Part shown: piece by piece, positions 56,781-64,000 of the stretch | Position numbering within the stretch: the first letter of the stretch is position 1 | How the letters are laid out: every line of letters begins with the position of its first letter | Assembly (NCBI GenBank): GCA_013350335.1 | Contig: CM023532.1 | Coordinates: forward strand, 91,267,383 to 91,331,382 | Length of the DNA stretch: 64,000 nt | Origin: Chimonanthus salicifolius | Lineage: Eukaryota > Streptophyta > Magnoliopsida > Laurales > Calycanthaceae | Direction: 5' to 3' | Program-made: the position numbers and the translations under genes | Notes under the pieces: generated by a model | Seen by the model: only the letters and a program-made list of their open reading frames with translations | The model's database searches: none | Told to the model about the DNA's origin: nothing

Positions 56781-58500
56781 CATATGTCCTGTCTCGGAAC
56801 ATAAGACCCTGTCCTGGTCGTAACTCCCACTCCGGTACAACCTCACCGGTAGACATCTTAGCCCAAATCTCCTCCACCTCTGGATCTGTCCGTTGTTCCC
56901 GTTCAATCTCAAAGACCATGTTGGATCGTATGATCAGATTATATATGGTCCCATGATTATTGAGGTAGAGTTTAAACTCTCTTATGGTATTCAATACCTC
57001 CCATTCCGTCCTGATCAAGCTGGCTATTGTCGCATGTGACATGAGGCTGAGGGCATCCTCCACTTTGTTCGCCTTGCCATGATGGTACCGAAGTGCGAAC
57101 TCATAATCCGCCAAATATTCCATCCATCTGCGTTGTCTCATGTTGAGTTCCTTCTGATCAAATAAGTATTTCAGGCTCTTGTGATCCGAGAACACCTCAA
57201 ACTTTTCACCATAGAGGTAGTGTCTCCAGCTTTTGAGAGCGAAGACCACTGCTGCTAGTTCTAGATCATGTGTGGGATAATGGCGTTCATGAATTTTCAA
57301 TTGTCTTGATCCGTACGCCACTGCACGATTACCTTCACTGAGTGTACACCCCAGTCCCTCACCGGAAGCATCACAGTACACTTCATAATTTCTGCCTCTT
57401 TCAGGCAAGATCAGAATAGGAGCGGTCGTAAGCCTCTCCTTTAGTTCCTCAAATCTCTGGTTGCATAGATCTGACCACTGAAATTTGACTCCTTTTTGAG
57501 TGAGTCGGGTAAATGGAGCTGCAATCTTGGAAAAATCCATGATAAATTTTCAGTAGTAACCGGCCAATCCCAGAAAACTGCTGATCTCGGTCACATTCGT
57601 TGGTGCTTTCCACTCCTTCACTGCCGCTACTTTAGCCAGGTCCACGGCTATACCTTCCTCCGATATGACGTGCCCCAAGAAATTGACCTCAAATAGCCAG
57701 AATTCACACTTGCTAGCTTTGGCATACAACTGGTTCTTCCTCTGTCCAAAACTATCCGCAGGTGTTCAGCATGTTCCTCCTGACTCTTGGAATAGATCAG
57801 GATGTCATCAATAAATACGATCACAAACTGATCTAAGTAAGGGCGAAATATCCTATTCATCAGGTCCATGAACACAGTCGGTGCATTAGTAAGCCCAAAC
57901 GGCATGACTACATACTCATATAGACCATACCGTGTTCTGAAGGCTGTTTTCTCTATGTCCTCCTCTCTAACTCGGATTTGATGGTATCCGGACATCAAAT
58001 CAATCTTGGAGAAATGAGAGGAACCCTGAAGTTGATCAAACAAATCGTCAATCCGAGGTAGGGGATATCTATTCCTGACAGTCAGCTGGTTCAACTTTCT
58101 ATAATCTACACACATTTGAAGGGTACCATCCTTTTTCTTCACAAATAACACTGGGGTTCCCCATGCAGATGTGTTGTTCCGAATGAAACCCAGTCTGAGC
58201 AGTTCATCAATATGCTTCTTCAACTTGGTCATCTCAGCTGGTGCCATCCTATAATGGGGTAATGATACTGGAGCGGCGCTGGGGTATAACTTGATCTCAA
58301 AGTCTATCGCCCTCTTGGGTGGTAAACCAGGGAGCTCTGTTGGGAATACCTCAGCATAATCTGCTACTACCGCCGGAAGTTCAGTTATTGGAGCCCTATC
58401 TAATCTGAGGTTGTTCAAGGCAAGATGGTTCAATTCTTCCTGCAGCCTTCTAGGGATGCCTTGTCTGTCAGCGTGTACTACGTACCGCTTTCCCTCGGGT
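56781..58500 (-). pseudogene. Chromovirus B reverse transcriptase and RNase H
   Basis: [48 protein letters not shown] and [11 protein letters not shown] are intact. RNase [31 protein letters not shown] and [16 protein letters not shown]. Compared with element A, four bases are missing at 57742/57743, shifting the frame in the RT connection region. A TGA at 57550-57552 follows shortly. All catalytic motifs remain, so inactivation looks recent. Confidence 0.92.
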
Positions 58501-58800
58501 GGCCAAAATATCACCCTACGAAGATGGCAATCAATATGGGCTTGATAAGTAGTCAACCAGTCCATGCCAAATATAACATCGTATTCAGCCATATCGATCA
58601 CTAAATAGTTGAACTCGAATCTGAATCCCGCGAGTTCAGTGTTGAATGCCTCACATATGAGTCCTAATGATGTGTCTTCGACGGGGGATACAATGGTAAG
58701 TGATGTGGACAGGTTTTGTACTAATGTACCCGTAGACTATATGAATGCAGAAGATATAAATGAATGTGAAGCTCCAGAGTCAAATAATGTAACAGCATAA
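58501..58800 (-). pseudogene. Chromovirus B protease
   Basis: Active site LFDSGASHSF with DSG encoded at 58773-58781, followed by [19 protein letters not shown] at 58737-58739 lies between them. The frame is the same as that of Gag and RT, so Gag-Pol was made as one continuous polyprotein without a programmed frameshift, as in most chromoviruses. Confidence 0.88.
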
Positions 58801-59999
58801 GAACTACCAACTACAGCCATACCTTGCATCACCGAACGATCCACTGCTACTGGAGATGGTATGGTGAAAAGTCGTCTAGATCCTGTAGGGTTTTGCGCCC
58901 GTCCCTCCTGGTTGTATGTTCTGCCTCCTCGCGACTGAGTTGGTCTAGCTGGAGGGCGGAAGGCACCCCTGGAGTTAGAGAGTCGGTTGATCTGTGGACA
59001 CTCCCTCTTGAAATGGCCCTGTTGGCCACACTGATAACATGTGTTCCCACCCGGGGGAACCTGTGTGACTGATGTTGATACGGAGGGCTGATTGGGACGA
59101 AAGCCCCTTGTAGATCCCCTGGAGGGTGAGGGTCTGCTAGAATTTGGGCGGAACTTCTTGTTGGGTTAGAATGCACCCCGCCCACTTTGCCCTCGACGGT
59201 TGTCAAACCACACTATTTCGTTCAACTCCCGCTCCGCTATGGTGGCCCTGCTGACCACCCCTGCCAGTGTAGGTTCCTTGAATATTGTTACCCTGGCTCT
59301 GATGTTTGGTCGAAGGCCCCGTTCAAACTTACGAGCCCTTCGGTGTTCAGTATCCACCATGTAGAATGCATAGACGGACAGCTTAAGAAATTCTCTGTGG
59401 TATTCTGCCACTGTCATGCTGCCTTGTATCAATGAGAGGAAAGCTTGAGTCTGGCTCTCTCTTTCCTCCTCCGGAAAATATTGTTCTAGGAAGGTGGCTG
59501 AGAACCATTCCCATGTCATAGTGATCCTTTCCCTTTCTGGTACCAGTGCTTGTTGCTTTTCCACAATTTCCCACCAACTAATGGCATCCTCGATCAGTTG
59601 AGACATGGCCAGTAAGATCTTATCGGCAGGACTGGTAATCTGGAGTAGATTCAAGATCTGAGTGATCCTTTTTAACCAATGCTCCACTCCGACAACCCCT
59701 TCTTTTCCCCTGAAGTAGGGAGGGCGCTGTTGTTGAAAATCCTTGACCATCTTCCGTTCACTGGAGTCGCTGGCAGTCGTATTTCCGCTTGAGTGTTGTT
59801 GAAGAGCAGAAACGACTGCCGGTTGAACTATGTCTCTTAGCTCGGGAGGTACACCTTGTATGTTTATACTATTCTGTCCCTCAGCTTGATGAGGCGGTTG
59901 TATCCCCTCTTGATGCGGTGGATGTACTTCCTCTTGATGAGGTGGCGGCACCTCTTCCTCTTTCCGGGGGTTTCGACGAGTTTTTCTCTTTGGCGGCAT
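58801..59999 (-). pseudogene. gag: Chromovirus B gag
   Basis: The ATG at 59999 opens MPPKRKTRRNPRKEEEVPPP, a basic N-terminus followed by His/Gln/Glu/Pro-rich imperfect repeats. The Retrotrans_gag domain includes EHWLKRITQILNLLQI, DAISWWEIVEKQ and FLEQYFPEEERE, then FERGLRPNIRARV. A TAA at 59166-59168 interrupts the Pro/Ser-rich linker. Beyond it the zinc knuckle CYQCGQQGHFKREC is intact (58998-59039). The protein would form the particle and package the RNA. Only this stop breaks Gag, and the frame runs directly into protease. Confidence 0.92.
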
Positions 60000-60537
60000 T
60001 TCCTAAATCATTGAAAACATTTATCGACTTAGTTCCTTCATAATGTTGGCGCGTTTCATATTTTGGGGAAAGAATTTTCCTACGGATCAAATATTTTCTT
60101 CAATTTGGGGGAAAAATTATCAAATAACTACACTTAGTTTTCGGGAGGTTTTCATGTATGGTACAATGTAACTTTGTTGGGGAAGTTGCTAAATAAGCAC
60201 CCTTGGTTTTCATAAAACTCCCTAAACGTCATGCATTTCTTACCAATTTGGGGAAAAGTTTCCTAAGTATCAATGTTTATTTCATTTGGTGAAATCGGGG
60301 AAATTCTCCTATGTTTGATAAGTCCATCAATGTTATAATGATTGTACTTCCCTTGCTATCATTTCCTTACGTCAAATGTGGCTCTCAGATTGAATGTTTC
60401 AGTTTGAGTCAATCGAAGTAAATTAACCCGGCCTCCGCGCAATGGACTCCGAAGAGTCGGTCAGTTGGGATTTTTATCCGTCAGTGAGACGTGAAACCGT
60501 CTTAATTATACTTCGAGAGATTCATTCTTTCGATTTC
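60000..60537 (-). other. Element B leader between primer site and gag
   Basis: An untranslated leader of about 540 bp with several repeats of a TTTGGGGAAA-like word (60060-60300). It is partly alignable to the leader of element A. No reading frame is supported. Confidence 0.7.
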
Positions 60538-60549
60538 TCTCTGATACCA
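60538..60549 (-). other. Element B primer-binding site, initiator tRNA-Met
   Basis: The minus strand reads TGGTATCAGAGA, one base from TGGTATCAGAGC, 2 nt from the LTR. It fixes the LTR start at 60552. Confidence 0.9.
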
Positions 60550-60642
60550 ACTGTAACGCCCGCCCCATTTTCATCGAAATCAGAGTCTATTTTTAATTTT
60601 TTTTTTTGAATTAAGAAGTGACAACGGGTGCGGACGTCACGA

Positions 60643-60735
60643 CGCGAGTTAAGTCTGAGCTTCTAAAGCCCGGCCCTTAACTGGCCAACCCTACACGTGC
60701 GCGGAACTAAGTCCACGAGAACGGTTCACGCGTAG
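60643..60735 (-). promoter_or_regulatory. Two-hairpin structured module, element B copy
   Basis: On plus, outer arms CTACACGTG (60691) and CACGCGTAG (60727) pair at 8 of 9 positions although the arm sequence differs from other copies. The second hairpin has GAGCTT/AAGCCC inside AGTTAAG and CTTAACT (about 60647-60682). Confidence 0.65.
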
Positions 60736-61248
60736 GAAGTAAGCTCGCGGAATGTAATTATATGCGGAACATTATAATAGAGACTATCCTACCAGTTTTA
60801 GACAGAAGGGAAGATACATCATTAAATTACTAAAATACCCCTATGTTCATAATCATATCTCAAAATGATAAAGTCCAGAGTACAGTCCAAGCCATAGCAA
60901 GAAACCGTAATTATTACAAACCGACAAGCTAAGCTACTTAAATTACATTTCCAAAATAAAACTTAAATAAAACTAAGTATCCGCTTTCCCAAGCTTCTAA
61001 GCTTGGCTCCCATCGCGTCCACCGTTCCCGCCGTCTCCTGCGTCATCAGCTAGGGTAGAAGTAGGGCGTTAGACAACGCACCCAGTAGGACTCGGAGTAG
61101 GGCTAGCACATGGATTAGTGAAAACAAGCATACTGATAACAATATAATAAAACCATATGATGAATGCCATGCCATGGGTGTCTATGTCATGTGTCCCACC
61201 CATCATCTATATCATCATAAATGTCATATCCCCCTTGACGGCAAAACC

Positions 61249-61490
61249 TCGTCAAGGCGTCCCCATGTTTGCTTCTCGGTCGCCCCGACGGAGCATGGAC
61301 TCCGGTTATAGCCTATCAGGCTATCCCCATGTCTGTTCTCGGTCACCCCGATTGAGCATGGACTCCGGTTATGGCCTATCAGGCTATCCCCATGTCTGTT
61401 CTCAGTCGCCCCGACGGAGCATGGACTCCGGTTATGGCCTATCAGGCTATCCCCATGTCCATTTTCGGTAGCCCGACGGAGCATGGACTC
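61249..61490 (-). repeat. About 63-bp hairpin repeat with a replaced stem
   Basis: One unit has the CTTGACG/CGTCAAG hairpin (61229-61257). Three following units carry instead ATAGCCT/AGGCTAT with spacer ATC (61308-61324) or a close form. Both alternate with the same GTCGCCCCGACGGAG and CGGAG/CTCCG segments. The hairpin position is kept while its sequence is replaced. Confidence 0.85.
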
Positions 61491-61589
61491 CGGTTCCTTT
61501 ATTTTCCCGCCATGCCATGCATGAGATGTAAGTGCATTATGCTATGTAGTATAGATATATATAATTCATATCTTTAATACATATAATCC

Positions 61590-61690
61590 ATAGCATTGGA
61601 AATATAAGCCATAGCATTTAACATATAATCCATAGCATTTAACATATAAACCATAGCATTTAAAATATAATCCATAGCATTTAAAGCCCA
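61590..61690 (-). repeat. 21-bp tandem repeat, about 5 units
   Basis: CATAGCATTTAACATATAATC and variants in direct repetition. It produces a false KCYGLYF repeat peptide on the minus strand. Not seen in the other LTR copies. Confidence 0.88.
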
Positions 61691-63818
61691 TCTTAAAATA
61701 GATCATATATTTACCGAAATAAAATACGAAAACCATCACATACACATAATCCACGGCTTACAAAAAGGTAGGAATCCTACCGAATACCGACTAGCGTCCC
61801 TTTGCGTTTTCATCCGATAAATCCGGTCACCGATCGCACACCGTTTGCGATGTCCCGATACCTTATTATACATTACCAAATCAGTCCATATTTTATCCAT
61901 GATTAAATCCCTAACTGATCACAAACTTAGATCCATTAATGTCCCATTAACCATGTCATATGATCATTAAAATTAGCCATTTAATTAAGCTAATCCTTAT
62001 TTATTTAAACACATGTAAAACCCTATACTTAGCCCATAATTGATCCATAATCTTGGATCCCTTAACGTTCCATTGACCATGATATATTCATTTAACAAAT
62101 TAGTCCTTAACTCATTTAATTTTCCATTTATCTAATTACCTACATAATTCTAATTTTAGCCCATAACATACCTACAAGTGGTTCAATATTAACCATACTT
62201 AAGGTCCATTAATTCCATTACCATAAGAGCATTTTTGAACACACTCAAGTCCATGGTCATCCTCCCATGGTGTTCTTGAATTTGGCCAATATTTACCATT
62301 TTGCCACTCTTCCTTTCCATGATTATCATTCATTTAATCCATGCATAATTAAGTCCATAATTGATCCATCTACGTAGATCCATTAATGACCATTAACTAT
62401 GTTACAAAATTATCAAAAATCAGCCCCTTTAAAACATTACATACCATACTAAAAAAAAAAATCCATTTAAATTTACAACACAACACCCTAGGGTTCGGCC
62501 ATACAAACCATTTACCTCTTCCATGAATTTCATCATAAAAACCCCTTTAAAAATTACTTACATTTAATCATTTAAAATCTTAAAAATCATGAATCATATT
62601 CCATGGTTTCAATTCACTAAAACCCCATTAAATATCATTTAAAAACCTACCATTCTTTTCTTCACTAAGATCCCTTTAAAATTACAACCATTTGATCCTT
62701 TTAAGCCTCCAATTTAATAACACCTACTCCATATTTTTCATCCTTTTAAACCCATTTACAACCATCATTACACCACCATAGGATTCATGGTTCATTCCAT
62801 CCATGCCTTTTAGGCCATTAAGAATCATCAATATTTCCCATGATTTTTTTTTTTCTCATAAAAATCCCTTTAAAATTACCCACATTAAATCAATAAAAAC
62901 TTAAAACCCTAAATCATCCTCCATGGCTTCCATTCTTCATAATCACTTAATTACCTCCATCATTCATTCAAACATGACATATATCCATGCTTAAATAAAT
63001 TTTAATACATAATGTCCTTTATGTCCATTTATTTTTCTTAATCAATCTCGCCCATTTTATCCATTTTTCACTACATCTTTTGGATGGATTTTAAATCCAA
63101 GGCCCAAGATGTTTTTGGCCACCATCCAATCCAAGGAAAATGGATTTCATGATGTCTTTTTAAATCTTAAAAAAATGTAACCTCTTGTTTAAGAAATACT
63201 TACAATCCGGTCGGCTCCTCCGACTTTCTTTCTCCTCTTGATCTCCTTAGCCTTTCTCCTTCTTCTTCTCTAAGTCTTTTTCTCTTCTTCTTCTTGTGCT
63301 ATCCTTGGAAGAGAGGGGACGGTTTTGGGAGAGGGAGTGAGGGAGAGAATGAGATGAGAAAGGGATGGAGACAAGTGATGAGAACCCTAGACCTTTCCCT
63401 CCCCTTTTGGTTTGCTTGGATTTCTTTCTTCTCTTTTCTTTTCTTCTTCTCTTCGTAGCTTTCCTCTTTTCTTTTCCTTGGGTAAGGGACGTTTTTTGAG
63501 TGTAAGAAAGAGAGTGAAACAGTGGAGAGGTTTGAAGAATGAGATGAAAACATCTCATTTGGTTGCTAACTCATCATTAGGTCCCCCACCTACCACACAT
63601 GGGTTAATGTGTTTAATGGTGGTGGTTGGGATAAAACCACCACCTTTAAGCACATGGATTATTTTGTGTTTGTTTGGGTGGTTTGTGCTTCTTAGAGTGG
63701 TTTTGACCATTTGACCATGACTAGATTAGCTTAGTCAACTTAATTAATTTGATCATTAAATTAAGTTAATTAATTTCCACTTAAATTAATTTCATTAAAT
63801 TCCCTCCATGAAATCCAC

Positions 63819-63895
63819 CCATGGTTGACCAAGTCAACCATGGTGGCCGGCCCCACCAATTCTTGGTCCACACGCCACCTCACTTGGTGAGGTGG
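63819..63895 (-). repeat. Two perfect hairpins near the LTR start (sense)
   Basis: Arms CCATGGTTGAC/GTCAACCATGG with spacer CAA (63819-63843), and CCACCTCAC/GTGAGGTGG with spacer TTG (63875-63895). The first recurs at 53742 and 54967. The second recurs at 43079 and 55023, and with looser stems at 12127, 24070 and 53798. Confidence 0.9.
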
Positions 63896-64000
63896 AGGTG
63901 GGTCCCATTTGGCCATGTCACTTAGGTCCAATTAATATTAACTTAGATGATTTAATTTCCAATGCAATCCATTCTTCTTATTGGATAACCATTGGGCCCA

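Larger units (their letters stand above)
60552..64000 (-). mobile_element. 5' LTR of chromovirus B, cut by window end
   Basis: On plus it starts TGTAACGCCCGCCCC and runs past the window end. By comparison with the remnant at 54202-55432, about 280 bp more are expected. It holds the two-hairpin module (60643-60735), hairpin repeats (61249-61490), a 21-bp repeat (61590-61690), a CT-rich leader (63230-63500) and the LTR-start hairpins (63819-63895). Only one decayed palindrome (62491) is seen. Reading frames 63247-63558 and 63299-63553 are translations of the CT-rich leader. Confidence 0.92.

Overview
The window looks like gene-poor heterochromatin from a flowering plant. No host protein-coding gene, tRNA or rRNA gene could be supported in 64 kb. 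The evidence for a plant is the CCCTAAA-type (Arabidopsis-type) telomere-like arrays, a Sirevirus-like Copia element with several polypurine tracts, and two Ty3/Gypsy elements whose integrases end in a chromodomain-like tail (chromovirus, most like the Tekay/Del lineage). All visible primer-binding sites match initiator tRNA-Met. The species cannot be named from the sequence.

Layout. 1-7973: a Sirevirus-like element (5' LTR cut by the window edge) that has a broken gag and no recognisable pol. It carries a broken copy of a plant transposon-associated protein gene behind an LTR-like promoter block. 7974-10172 and 24394-27206: two degenerate telomere-like arrays in the same orientation, probably one array split by insertions. 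Between them lies minus-strand chromovirus A: a 3' LTR remnant, pol, gag and a complete 5' LTR. Its gag is split by a 3.66 kb solo LTR flanked by a 5-bp target duplication. 27207-33029: a mosaic of truncated LTRs in both orientations. 33030-50069: a tandem LTR-internal-LTR-partial-internal structure, plus strand. Its first internal region is interrupted by a 4.16 kb minus-strand solo LTR with a perfect target duplication. 50070-54201: more LTR mosaic. 54202-64000: minus-strand chromovirus B, with a nearly complete but disabled gag-pol.

The most unusual signal is the architecture of the 3-5 kb LTRs. They are built from serial short inverted repeats: a GGTTCGGCCAT/ATGGCCGAACC palindrome repeated dozens of times, a 48-bp hairpin minisatellite, hairpins near the LTR start, and a two-hairpin module near the LTR 3' end. 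In several of these, copies differ by paired changes that keep the stem, or have an unrelated stem at the same place. The U3 region of the Sirevirus LTR has the same style of dyads (arm, 3-nt spacer, arm). This could reflect a structured RNA or protein-dyad layer in the LTRs, or inverted-repeat homogenisation; the sequence alone does not decide between them.

Element boundaries rest on TG/CA ends, primer-binding sites, polypurine tracts, target duplications and comparison between copies inside the window. Boundaries of fragments without such marks are approximate.
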